DNA of 11,842 nucleotides from CAYIYO01 sp964367715 (GCA_964367715.1 CAYIYO010000058.1:1-11842); one strand, 5' to 3'. Positions 1 to 7,629 are shown, counted from the stretch's first letter. Numbers and translations are program-made. The notes: a model not told the origin generated them from the letters alone.

Positions 1-235
1 TCCGACCTTCGCTGTAAGATGCCGGCTCTTTGAGCCTGATGCAAATTGCTATCTACTTCATCACAAATGCCAAACTCCAGTATTGCTACCGCGATGAAAA
101 CCTTATCAAAAGCACCGTGATAATTATACGCAACTTAGGTTAAATAAATAAAAAATAATAACGATAAGGATCGCAACGTTGAAGCCTATGCGTCGTTAAT
201 GTCCTTGCTGTCATTATTGTCGTTTGTCTTTTTAT
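1..235. other. Intergenic stretch without a convincing gene
   Basis: This left-edge region lies downstream of the minus-strand sugar transferase. Bases 120-180 are very AT-rich. No tRNA, clear terminator or credible coding region is visible. The longest short open stretch at the edge is plus strand, about 18-143, ending in TAA at 141-143. It has no ribosome-binding site and no family I recognise with confidence, so I treat it as non-coding or as a decayed fragment. Confidence 0.6.
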
Positions 236-913
236 TTAATATGCGCCTTTTGAAAAAATCATGCTTGGGATGGTTTTGGCGATCAGCTTAATGTCGAGCA
301 TCAAAGAGCGGTTGTCGACATATTTTTCATCGAGCATCACACGTGTTGTGTAGCAGGTGTCACTTCTTCCCGATACTTGCCATAATCCCGTAATTCCCGG
401 ACGAATCGACAATATCTTTTCTGCTTTGGGTCCGAAGTGGACTTTTAATTCATCATCGACAACAGGACGCGGGCCCACAACGCTGAGATCTCCTTTAAGG
501 ACGTTCCAGAATTGAGGAAGTTCGTCTAGTGAGGTTTTTCTTAAAAAGGCACCGATAGGAGTGACGCGTGGGTCGTTTTTAAGTTTGTGGGAGGCATCCC
601 ATTCTTTTTTACGTTCAGGGCATTGCTTTAGAATTTCTCTCAAACGTTTTTCTGCATCGGGGTACATGGTGCGGAATTTATAGCAGTGAAAGCGTTTTCC
701 GCCCCGACCGATTCTTTCATGAGAAAAAAAGACGGCTCCTCCTGAGGTGCATTTGATACCGATAAAGATAAAAAGGAGAAAGGGGAAGGCTAATATAAGA
801 GCCAAGAGACTGAAAAAAATGTCAAAACTGCGTTTAATGGGAATGTGTCGTACGGTGTAGCAAAGGTCGTCAGAATTGCGAGTGGAGGTCCATTCTATTG
901 GTGTTTTTTTCAT
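236..913 (-). CDS. Polyprenyl-phosphate sugar-1-phosphate transferase (bacterial sugar transferase family)
   Basis: The 225-aa product should transfer a sugar-1-phosphate from a UDP-sugar to undecaprenyl phosphate on the cytoplasmic face of the inner membrane, the first membrane step of a glycan pathway. It has only the catalytic bacterial sugar transferase domain (small monotopic PglC/WcaJ C-terminal type), not the multi-TM N-terminal part of full-length WcaJ/WbaP. Visible features are a hydrophobic segment at residues 31-53 broken by Pro44, as in re-entrant membrane helices of this family, FRTM at 80-83, the Asp130-Glu131 catalytic pair in SLDELPQ, GDLSVVGPRP at 141-150, RPGITGLWQVSGR at 171-183, and the family-typical C-terminal GAY. 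The first 25 residues are an extra N-terminal stretch. The ATG has a moderate GGAA ribosome-binding site 8 nt upstream. The sugar cannot be predicted. The nearby ugd and ispA genes fit an undecaprenyl-linked glycan role. Confidence 0.9.
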   Translation of the reverse strand: MKKTPIEWTSTRNSDDLCYTVRHIPIKRSFDIFFSLLALILAFPFLLFIFIGIKCTSGGAVFFSHERIGRGGKRFHCYKFRTMYPDAEKRLREILKQCPERKKEWDASHKLKNDPRVTPIGAFLRKTSLDELPQFWNVLKGDLSVVGPRPVVDDELKVHFGPKAEKILSIRPGITGLWQVSGRSDTCYTTRVMLDEKYVDNRSLMLDIKLIAKTIPSMIFSKGAY

Positions 914-957
914 TGAATCGATTCCAATTGTACAGGTTGATTAAATTAATAAAGGAT

Positions 958-985
958 AGTATGATTTTTTTTCAAGTATTTATTT
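958..985 (-). promoter_or_regulatory. Possible promoter of the sugar transferase gene
   Basis: Reading the minus strand, TTGAAA (about 970-975) is followed after roughly 16-18 bases by an AT-rich TTTATTAA-like hexamer upstream of the start codon at 913. The whole stretch is AT-rich, so chance matches are likely. Confidence 0.25.
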
Positions 986-1039
986 ATCCGAACCGTGGTA
1001 TAGTAATCATAAACAATACACCAGTGAGCATCTTCTAGT

Positions 1040-1203
1040 TATACACAAGTGAATTCAAAAATTGGCTTTTTGAGCATGTCAAAGCCCCGGGATTCACCGA
1101 TCAAAAGTCGGTTCATATTATTAATATTAAACGACTTTCGATCGATCAATCCCGGGAGCTTTCACATCGCTTAAAAACCGATTCTTGATTTCACTTGTGT
1201 ATA
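1040..1203 (+). mobile_element. MITE-like palindromic element, copy 1
   Basis: This 164-bp element has terminal inverted repeats beginning TATACACAAGTGAA and ending TTCACTTGTGTATA. The two ~80-base arms pair along nearly their whole length around an AT-only centre (about ATTATTAATATT), with roughly a dozen mismatches and two one-base gaps, so the element would fold as one long hairpin. It contains no ORF. The same sequence recurs in reverse complement at 3535-3698 with six differences. TA at both borders (1040-1041 and 1202-1203) fits a TA target duplication as in Tc1/mariner-IS630 type elements; that family link is inference. The right end lies two bases beyond the ispA stop codon. Confidence 0.8.
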
Positions 1204-1205
1204 TC

Positions 1206-2081
1206 TTAGTTATCCCTGTTAACTAGCATATCCGCGAGGTGCAATAAAGGTGCAGTGTTAACATTCAAAGGTGCTAGTACTGCTTTGGCGGAATGAAATA
1301 ATTCTTCTGCTGCAACTTTTGCTTGGTCGATTCCCAGGAGGTCGACGTAAGTTCTTTTATTATTTGCTTTGTCGGAGGCAACCGTTTTTCCCATTTTTTC
1401 TGCTGTTGAAGAGATATCCAATACATCATCGATGATCTGAAAGGCCAGGCCTATTTCATATCCAAATGTTCTCAATAATTGTCGTCCGCTATTTTCAACA
1501 TTGGCGATCACTCCACCAAACTCCACAGCAGCGGAGAGGAGTGCTCCTGTCTTTAATTGATGGATCGTTTTTAGTTCGTTGACAGTGATGGGGGTTCCTG
1601 TCGATTCGATATCAAGAAGCTGACCACCAATCATGCCTTGCGCCCCCGCATTTCGTGCTAAGATGGAGATCAGCGCTGTTTTTTGTGTGGGAGAAAGAAG
1701 AGGGTCGGAGGCAATGACTTCGAAAGCGTAGGTGAGAAGGAAGTCGCCTGCAAGGACGGCATGAGATTCTGGATATACTTTATGAAGGGTCGGTTTTCCG
1801 CGACGTAAATCATCATCATCCATAGAAGGAAGGTCGTCATGGATTAAGGAGTATGTGTGTACCATTTCTAACGCACAAGCAGCATTGAGAGCGGATTCTG
1901 TCGATGCCCCAAAAATTTCTGCTGTTGTCAAGGCTAGAAGTGGACGCAGGCGTTTTCCTCCTGCAAGAAGGGAGTAGCGTGCGGCTTTAAATAGAGTATT
2001 ATAAGGGACATTTTTTTCTGCAACGAGAGTGTCTAGCCGTGCTTCGATGAGATCTTTTTTTATTTTTAAAATATCAATCAT
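1206..2081 (-). CDS. ispA: Farnesyl diphosphate synthase (short-chain trans-polyprenyl synthase)
   Basis: The 291-aa cytosolic enzyme condenses isopentenyl diphosphate with dimethylallyl and geranyl diphosphate to give farnesyl diphosphate, precursor of undecaprenyl phosphate and quinone side chains. Family motifs are all present: GGKRLRP at 41-47, the first aspartate-rich motif DDLPSMD at 82-88 followed by DDDLRRGKPT, GGQLLD at 152-157, Lys177-Thr178-Gly179, and the second aspartate-rich motif FQIIDDVLD at 214-222. The two-residue insertion in the first motif together with Tyr77 five residues before it is the pattern of bacterial type II farnesyl rather than geranylgeranyl synthases. Length matches E. 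coli IspA. The start overlaps the ugd stop (ATGA at 2078-2081) and has no Shine-Dalgarno, so translation is probably coupled to ugd. The stop sits two bases from a palindromic element. Confidence 0.93.
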   Translation of the reverse strand: MIDILKIKKDLIEARLDTLVAEKNVPYNTLFKAARYSLLAGGKRLRPLLALTTAEIFGASTESALNAACALEMVHTYSLIHDDLPSMDDDDLRRGKPTLHKVYPESHAVLAGDFLLTYAFEVIASDPLLSPTQKTALISILARNAGAQGMIGGQLLDIESTGTPITVNELKTIHQLKTGALLSAAVEFGGVIANVENSGRQLLRTFGYEIGLAFQIIDDVLDISSTAEKMGKTVASDKANNKRTYVDLLGIDQAKVAAEELFHSAKAVLAPLNVNTAPLLHLADMLVNRDN

Positions 2082-3436
2082 TGGCGCAACTCGCAGAATG
2101 CATCGCTGTAGACTGGATTTTTCCCGATGCTAAAATAATCGAATCCTAATTCTGCCATTTTTTCTGGAGAGTATTGATTACGGCCATCAAAAAATGCGCG
2201 TCCCCTCATCTTTTGTTTTATTTTAGCGAAGTCAAGAAAGCGGAACTGTTTCCATTCTGTGACAAGAGCAAGGGCGTCGGCACCTTCTGCGGTTTCGTAT
2301 TCGTCGACGCACCAATGAATCTGTTCTTCTCCATAAAAAAGTTCTTTTGCCTTTTCCATTGCGACCGGATCAAAAAGGCGGAGGCGTGTTCCTGAGTCAA
2401 GTAATTTTTTTATTAAAACAAGTGAAGAGGCTTCGCGCATGTCATCTGTATCGGGTTTAAAAGAAAGCCCTAAGATACCAATCGTCTTGCCTTCAAGGTC
2501 CTCGTTAAAATATTTTATGATTTTTTTTCCAATTACGTGTTTTTGGCGAGAGTTAACGGTTTCGATAGCATCTAAAATTTCTGTCGGATATCCCATTTCT
2601 TGCGCATAGGACTTTAATGCTTTTACATCTTTAGGGAAACAGGAGCCTCCAAAGCCGATCCCGGCATACAAAAACTTGTGGCCGATACGATCGTCTGTGC
2701 CGATTCCCATCCGCACTTTATCAATATTTGCACCAGAGAGTTCGCATAGTCCGGCCAATTCATTCATAAGGGAAATTCGTGAGGCGAGCATAATATTGGC
2801 AGCGTACTTTGTCATTTCGGCCGAGGCAATGTCCATGATGATCAGTCTGTCACGGCTGAGCATAAAAGGCGCATAAATTTCTTTCATGATCTCTGTTGCT
2901 TGTGGAGAGTCGGATCCGACAACAACGCGTGCAGGTTTCATGCAGTCGTTGACGGCGTTGCCTTCTTTTAGGAATTCCGGATTGGAGACGACATCGAATT
3001 CAAAATTTTCCTTACGATCTTCTAAGATCGAACGAATGGTTGCTTTGACCAAAGCTGCCGTTCCTACAGGGACGGTTGATTTGTTGACGACAAGAAGAGG
3101 GCCTTCCATTTGACGACCGATGGCTTCTGCTACTGCTTTGACAAAGCGTAGGTCGGCGGTTCCTTCAGCACTGACAGGAGTGTCGACAGTAATGAAGCAG
3201 ACGCGTGCATCGGCGACGGCAGTTTTGTAGTCTGTGGTAAAAGAAAGGCGGCCAGCACGTTCATTGCGAACCACGAGTTCGCTAAGACCTGGTTCATAGA
3301 TAGGAATTTGCCCTTCTTGCAAGAGAGCAATTTTTTCTGCATTAATATCGAGACAGGTGACGTGATGGCCCATTTCCGCCATGCAGGTTCCTGTTACAAG
3401 ACCGACATATCCGGTGCCAATGACTAAAATATCCAT
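2078..3436 (-). CDS. ugd: UDP-glucose 6-dehydrogenase
   Basis: The 452-aa cytosolic enzyme oxidises UDP-glucose to UDP-glucuronate with two NAD+, supplying sugars for capsule, exopolysaccharide or lipid modification. It shows the N-terminal NAD-binding Rossmann motif GTGYVG at 7-12, STVPVGT at 120-126, NPEFLKEG at 152-159, Lys210 in EMTKYAAN, the catalytic Cys266 in GFGGSCFPKD (261-270), and the C-terminal UDP-binding domain with FKPDTDDMRE (327-335) and FDGRN (416-420). Length is normal for the family. GDP-mannose dehydrogenase shares the fold, but the motif set and length favour Ugd. The ATG lacks a clear Shine-Dalgarno. The gene is first in a two-gene unit with ispA. The pair is enclosed by inverted palindromic elements, so ugd may have been acquired or may be movable (inference). 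Confidence 0.92.
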   Translation of the reverse strand: MDILVIGTGYVGLVTGTCMAEMGHHVTCLDINAEKIALLQEGQIPIYEPGLSELVVRNERAGRLSFTTDYKTAVADARVCFITVDTPVSAEGTADLRFVKAVAEAIGRQMEGPLLVVNKSTVPVGTAALVKATIRSILEDRKENFEFDVVSNPEFLKEGNAVNDCMKPARVVVGSDSPQATEIMKEIYAPFMLSRDRLIIMDIASAEMTKYAANIMLASRISLMNELAGLCELSGANIDKVRMGIGTDDRIGHKFLYAGIGFGGSCFPKDVKALKSYAQEMGYPTEILDAIETVNSRQKHVIGKKIIKYFNEDLEGKTIGILGLSFKPDTDDMREASSLVLIKKLLDSGTRLRLFDPVAMEKAKELFYGEEQIHWCVDEYETAEGADALALVTEWKQFRFLDFAKIKQKMRGRAFFDGRNQYSPEKMAELGFDYFSIGKNPVYSDAFCELRQ

Positions 3437-3534
3437 CGTTTATCACTTTGTAGCTGGAGTTTATTTCGGGTAGTTCTATACCGAGGAGCATAGGGTCTCG
3501 GGCTGCAGATGGGATCCCTGGACTCCCAACAGGT
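3437..3534 (-). promoter_or_regulatory. Upstream leader region of ugd with hairpin potential
   Basis: This 98-bp stretch lies between the ugd start and palindromic element copy 2 and is noticeably less AT-rich than other gaps here. It contains two short inverted repeats, CCGAG/CTCGG (3481-3501) and TGGGA/TCCCA (3510-3528), the second enclosing a GGGATCCC palindrome. A TATAGA -10-like box lies at 3475-3480 on the minus strand, but no good -35 box accompanies it. I cannot assign a riboswitch class or a tRNA. Confidence 0.25.
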
Positions 3535-3698
3535 TATACACAAGTGAAATCAAGAATCGGTTTTTAAGCGATGTGAAAGCTCCCGCGATTCACCGATCGA
3601 AAGTCGTTTAATATTAATAATATGAACCGACTTTCGATCGGTGAATCCCGGGGTTTTGACATGCTTAAAAAGCCAATTTTTGAATTCACTTGTGTATA
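3535..3698 (-). mobile_element. MITE-like palindromic element, copy 2 (inverted)
   Basis: This is the second 164-bp copy, the reverse complement of the element at 1040-1203. By direct alignment 158 of 164 bases match, with no gaps. It has the same TATACACAAGTGAA ends, the same AT-rich centre and TA at both borders (3535-3536 and 3697-3698). It sits between the end of the lptD-like gene and the ugd start, 62 bases beyond the lptD-like stop. No ORF lies inside. Transcribed from the operon at 3761-8552, it would form a long RNA hairpin and could end that transcript. Confidence 0.8.
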
Positions 3699-3760
3699 TT
3701 CTAAAAAATATAGAGTTAGAACACAAGTTGTATTAAATGAGCTTTCACGCTCTTGATACC

Positions 3761-5926
3761 TTAGAATTCAATGCAAGGAATCGGTTTGCATGGCACGCCA
3801 TTGGGTCGCGGAGCGCCCAATGTGAAGTAAAAGGCGATCCGGTGGTCATCTTCCCGGTATTGGTAAGAAACCTTAAGTTTCCATGCCGAGCCTAGATACG
3901 TATGCAAATCTGCTTGGTATTCGGTATAACGCGGCTCAAACCGGCGGTTCCATCCATGACGCACTTGGTATTCAATTGCCCATAGAGGATGGAATCGAAA
4001 AAAAGAATGTAATAAAAGTGTGTCGCGTCGATCAGAAAGTTGAGAAAAGAACAGTTCTTCGATCGAACGATAGGAGTCTAAGATGAAGTTATTGTGGTCA
4101 ACTTTTCTCCAATCGTAAGGACCGCGATGGCGGTATTCTAGGGCGACGGCGAGGTCGTGCGTGATTGTCCAGTCGGCGCGAATGTTACAAAAGTCAAGTT
4201 CATTTTGTTGCATATTCCATGCGCTATTTACCGTATGGCGCAGGTAGCGGAAGGAGTTAAAGGAGATGTTTGCATAAACTTTCGGGAAAACTTGTGGAAC
4301 GGTTTTTGTGTGGAAGAAGGCATTTCCATACACATTGACGTTAAGGATCCGATGGATGCAGCATCCGCCAATTTCCTTAAAATAAAAGCTATTTTCTACT
4401 CCAAATTTTAACATGTTTAGGCGGTACCATCCATCGTTGATATCGAAGATGAAGTGATCGTTGGGTCCTGTATTTGGATAGGTGTAGTATTGGTAATTTA
4501 AATAAGGTTGAACAACGTGTTTCCAATTCTGATAGCGTCGATAGAAATGGGTGTTTACCTGACAACCAAAGAGTCCGGATACCACATCTTCTGCAGTTTT
4601 TTGAGGGCTGTTGCCGTAATGGATCGCAACAAAGCCTGCCTCCGGAGTCGCGGTGATTCCTGCAAAGGTGACAGGCTTGTAAAACTGTTGCTTAAGAGCA
4701 AAGCGGGTAGAGCTGTAATCGTGAACATCAAGAATATCATTGGCGTAGTCGTAGTCGAGGTAGCCGCCTTGAAGATAGGTATCGCTGATGATTCCTGTAT
4801 TGCCAATATTTAAAGGACGCGAGCGCCAGGTGAGGGTTGGAATTTCTTGTTTGATCGTTTGAAAGCTGTTAATGCGAATACGTGTCAAAAAGTTGGTGAT
4901 CGAATTGTCTTCTTGGTGGCGTAGATGAAACTCTGTTCGTCCTGCTTCAGGAATATCGAGGCTAGTATCGTTATAGTCTTCTGCCATGTCTTTGTCGCTC
5001 AACTTGTCGTAGCAGAAGTTGATTGAAGTGCGGTCATCATTAAGTTCATGGCGATAGATTCCTTCGAATCGGTACCGCACTTTTTCATGAGGCTCTTCAA
5101 TCGCTGTATCGCGTGCGATGTAGCTGATGGTATCAAAGCGCTGTTTGTGATCCTTCGACAAAAAATAGGTCTCAATGCCTCCACCTGGACCACGCTTTAA
5201 GCGGTATTCCAATCGCAAAAAAGTCTGCAGCCGTTGCCACGAAAACACTTCATATATCATCCGCGCAACAGGTCCTTGCTGCCCACCAAAGCGACACTCG
5301 TAACGAACAGGAGAATCAAAGATAGTGTTCAAATCCATCTTTAATTTTGGAAGCCAGAAGAAAGGAATATTAAACGCTTTAACATGGACATTTTGCGCGG
5401 TCAAATAGCGGCGACACGAGAGGTTGGAGACATCAGATTGAATGATCCACTCAGGATCTGTTCCTTCAGAAGTTGTAATGAAGCCATTATTTACCGTAAT
5501 GCTTTTATCGGAGTGAAGGACAATTGTTTCTCCACCAAAAAACCATGGCTCAACAGAGGTCTTTCCGCAGTAGATAATCCCAGTATCTGTTTGAAGATCA
5601 TACTCCAGCCGCTCGCCGACAAAGACGTAATCGCCAAATTCTATCATCAACTCATCATCGGCCTCAATGTGCTCAATTTTTGCTTCATCAACCGTACGCC
5701 TTTTATAAACGATATTTTTTGCTTGGATACGCAAGGAAGGACCGGTGATGACTCCGCCTTTATTCGTTTTAAGGATCCCATCAACATAAACAGGCTCGCG
5801 CAGATCAATCGCTATCCCTTCTCGCACCGCATCTTCTATCTGTATATCGGGAATTTTCCCCACGCATACTTGTCCTAGAGGAGCGAAAAAAAATAAAGTG
5901 ACGAGAATTTTACTAAAGCGTCGCAT
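3761..5926 (-). CDS. lptD: LptD-like outer-membrane lipopolysaccharide-assembly protein
   Basis: The 721-aa protein is expected to be an outer-membrane beta-barrel that inserts lipo-oligosaccharide at the cell surface. Residues 1-23 form a signal peptide (basic start, hydrophobic LVTLFFFAPLG). Residues 30-150 resemble the OstA/LptA-like periplasmic domain (VREPVYVDG-type strands, LRIQAKNIVY). TTSEGTDPEW at 151-160 and FNIPFFWLPKL at 185-195 are recognisable LptD signatures preceding the barrel. The rest alternates polar and aromatic residues as barrel strands do and ends in Phe721. Length is close to E. coli LptD. The Cys normally found in the TTC-like signature is Ser153 here, while two Cys sit in the last eight residues, so any disulfide pattern would differ. 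The start overlaps the upstream HEAT gene by 14 bp, implying coupled translation. The family assignment comes from motifs only; a generic chlamydial barrel protein is the alternative. Confidence 0.72.
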   Translation of the reverse strand: MRRFSKILVTLFFFAPLGQVCVGKIPDIQIEDAVREGIAIDLREPVYVDGILKTNKGGVITGPSLRIQAKNIVYKRRTVDEAKIEHIEADDELMIEFGDYVFVGERLEYDLQTDTGIIYCGKTSVEPWFFGGETIVLHSDKSITVNNGFITTSEGTDPEWIIQSDVSNLSCRRYLTAQNVHVKAFNIPFFWLPKLKMDLNTIFDSPVRYECRFGGQQGPVARMIYEVFSWQRLQTFLRLEYRLKRGPGGGIETYFLSKDHKQRFDTISYIARDTAIEEPHEKVRYRFEGIYRHELNDDRTSINFCYDKLSDKDMAEDYNDTSLDIPEAGRTEFHLRHQEDNSITNFLTRIRINSFQTIKQEIPTLTWRSRPLNIGNTGIISDTYLQGGYLDYDYANDILDVHDYSSTRFALKQQFYKPVTFAGITATPEAGFVAIHYGNSPQKTAEDVVSGLFGCQVNTHFYRRYQNWKHVVQPYLNYQYYTYPNTGPNDHFIFDINDGWYRLNMLKFGVENSFYFKEIGGCCIHRILNVNVYGNAFFHTKTVPQVFPKVYANISFNSFRYLRHTVNSAWNMQQNELDFCNIRADWTITHDLAVALEYRHRGPYDWRKVDHNNFILDSYRSIEELFFSQLSDRRDTLLLHSFFRFHPLWAIEYQVRHGWNRRFEPRYTEYQADLHTYLGSAWKLKVSYQYREDDHRIAFYFTLGAPRPNGVPCKPIPCIEF

Positions 5927-7595
5927 GGATTAACAACCCCGCCAACGCATATTTATTGTTGCTGTTTCCGTAACGTATTGCATGGAGTAAGATATCAATG
6001 CCGCGTTCGTCCTGCGCTTCAATAAGACTTTCAAACGATTCGACCAAAAGGCGCGATGTTTCTTCCGGCGTTAGTTGGTATTTCGACTTTTCATCCCGCA
6101 TTTGCATAGGGATAAAGGGACGGAAACGGATAAGGTCAATATTATGCTGATCATTGATCCATTTTTTTAGATTTTCGTAGTAAGGCCCTTCTTCCTTTTG
6201 GCGGTATAGGGCGAGGTTGCAATAGTTTCGAATCAAAGGAGCACCCGTTTTCTGGCTATAAAACTTTAAAAGGTTAATCGCTGAAGGGGAGGCAACATTT
6301 TCTAGTAGACGGACCAAGCTAGGAACAAGTTCATTTTGATGTAGCTCAAACATAAGCTGTGCCAGCGCTAGAAAATCTTTTTCAGGAAGCTCCAGTGCTT
6401 TCACCAACGTTTCCTCACGCATTCCCAAAGAAAGCTCCCGAAGATAAGGGTTTTCTTTAATATTTTCTTCCGCAGAAGGAATCACTCTCCACGCATGTAA
6501 ACTTTTTCCCAAAGAACTCTGCTTGACATAGGCGAGGTCTCGAGGATCTCGCACTAACACTTCAGCGATGGCCTTAAGACAGCGCGAATCCTTTCTCTCT
6601 AGCAATGCTAAGGCGACGTTTGTGCGAATGGTGAGATCTGGAATCGACAATAATTCTGCAAGCACATCTTCCTGTCCAGGAATTTTCCCTAATAGAGTAA
6701 TTGCATAGGGATCCCGCTCTTTTGCCTGTGCCACCAAATAGTTAAGTGAGCTTTTTTCTCCTAATAGATAAAGAGAAAAATGGGCAGCAAGGCGGACGTG
6801 CTTTGTCTTCGATTGGGTTAGTTGCTGTAGTTTTTTTATGGAAGACTCATCACGTAATTGCCCCAATGCAAAGGCTGTCGCTTCCTGTTGTGCGATGTCA
6901 TGCTGCGTTGCTAGTGTACGAATCATTGGGAGTAAGTCATCGCGCTGGTGACTCGCCGCACTCATCACTGCTGCAACGCGAACATTGCTATCCGAATTAT
7001 TCATTAGTCGCTTAAGGTTTCGAATGGCTTGTTCATTCCCAACGAGCGAAAAGAGGGGAGGGAAGATAGGATGAATTTCAGGCGGCACTTTCTGCATCAA
7101 CGCCTCAACATGGGCAATTGCTTGAGGATGCTTTTTTTGACAGAGATGGAAGGCTGCTTCGAGGCGTATCATCACAAAATTGGAGCGCATCGCCGTTAGC
7201 AACGCATGGTCTGCATCATCATTTTGATAACGTGCTAACATATTCAATGCGATAATCTGCAATTCAGGCTCTTGCCGTTGAATTCCGCTTTCCAAAATGT
7301 AAAGTGTCTTCTCGTGAACAGAGATGCCCGCTCCAAAAAGGGTTAACATCTGTATTTCCGTTTTGTTGGAACTCGCTCCGTTATCAAGGATATATAAGCC
7401 AAGCTCGCGGAGGAGATCAAGATCATGTTGGCCTTTGTCTTTTGCATACTCCATATACAAATCCAAGGACCGGTTGATGTTCCCTCCTTTCATAAGATAG
7501 AGTATCTGTCCAGCAGAAGCCTCCTCCGTATGCAGTGGTATTGTTGTTGCCATTAGAGCGGATAAAGTAATCATTAGAAGTGGGGAGTTTGCCAT
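5913..7595 (-). CDS. Exported HEAT-repeat protein of unknown function
   Basis: The 560-aa protein is an alpha-solenoid, likely a periplasmic scaffold. A short hydrophobic N-terminus (residues 5-20) followed by HTEEASAG suggests a signal peptide cut near residue 28. Helical repeats of about 30 residues run from roughly 60 to 480. Clear HEAT-like units include MIRLEAAFHLCQK (142-154), SDSNVRVAAVMSAA (201-214), KHVRLAAHFSLYLLGE (265-280) and LTIRTNVALALLERKD (321-336). No catalytic motif is visible. The gene begins 34 bp after maf and overlaps the lptD-like gene by 14 bp, so it may assist outer-membrane protein or lipid assembly (inference from context only). No strong Shine-Dalgarno precedes the ATG at 7595; later Met8 or Met15 would shorten the signal peptide and look less good. 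Confidence 0.82.
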   Translation of the reverse strand: MANSPLLMITLSALMATTIPLHTEEASAGQILYLMKGGNINRSLDLYMEYAKDKGQHDLDLLRELGLYILDNGASSNKTEIQMLTLFGAGISVHEKTLYILESGIQRQEPELQIIALNMLARYQNDDADHALLTAMRSNFVMIRLEAAFHLCQKKHPQAIAHVEALMQKVPPEIHPIFPPLFSLVGNEQAIRNLKRLMNNSDSNVRVAAVMSAASHQRDDLLPMIRTLATQHDIAQQEATAFALGQLRDESSIKKLQQLTQSKTKHVRLAAHFSLYLLGEKSSLNYLVAQAKERDPYAITLLGKIPGQEDVLAELLSIPDLTIRTNVALALLERKDSRCLKAIAEVLVRDPRDLAYVKQSSLGKSLHAWRVIPSAEENIKENPYLRELSLGMREETLVKALELPEKDFLALAQLMFELHQNELVPSLVRLLENVASPSAINLLKFYSQKTGAPLIRNYCNLALYRQKEEGPYYENLKKWINDQHNIDLIRFRPFIPMQMRDEKSKYQLTPEETSRLLVESFESLIEAQDERGIDILLHAIRYGNSNNKYALAGLLIHATL

Positions 7596-7629
7596 GATAG
7601 TGCCTGAGTTTGTGATCTCTTGCGGGAAA

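Noticed and set aside
1039..1047. Perfect DnaA-box match TTATACACA, repeated at 3534-3542
   Set aside because: It arises from the element terminus TATACACA with a T flanking by chance in both copies. There is no cluster of further boxes, and no dnaA or dnaN is visible nearby, so an origin is not supported.
1040..1203. CRISPR or REP-array interpretation of the palindromes
   Set aside because: There are only two widely separated copies in opposite orientation, and no regular spacers or cas genes.
2174..2395. Plus-strand open frames inside ugd, and similar ones inside ispA, the lptD-like gene and the HEAT gene
   Set aside because: They lie wholly within well-supported genes on the opposite strand and show no ribosome-binding sites or recognisable domains.
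3656..3661. TTGACA inside element copy 2 as an outward-reading promoter
   Set aside because: No acceptable -10 hexamer lies 16-19 bases downstream. The equivalent site in copy 1 also lacks one.
3720..3757. Possible third, shrunken copy of the palindromic element (ACACAAGT followed by GAGCTTTCAC)
   Set aside because: It shares short 8-10 base matches with the element in the right order, but there is no continuous similarity and no terminal repeat. Chance or extreme decay cannot be told apart.
4508..4813. 101-codon plus-strand open frame inside the lptD-like gene
   Set aside because: It is antisense to a coding region with clear LptD motifs and protein-like composition. The plus-strand translation has no recognisable motif.
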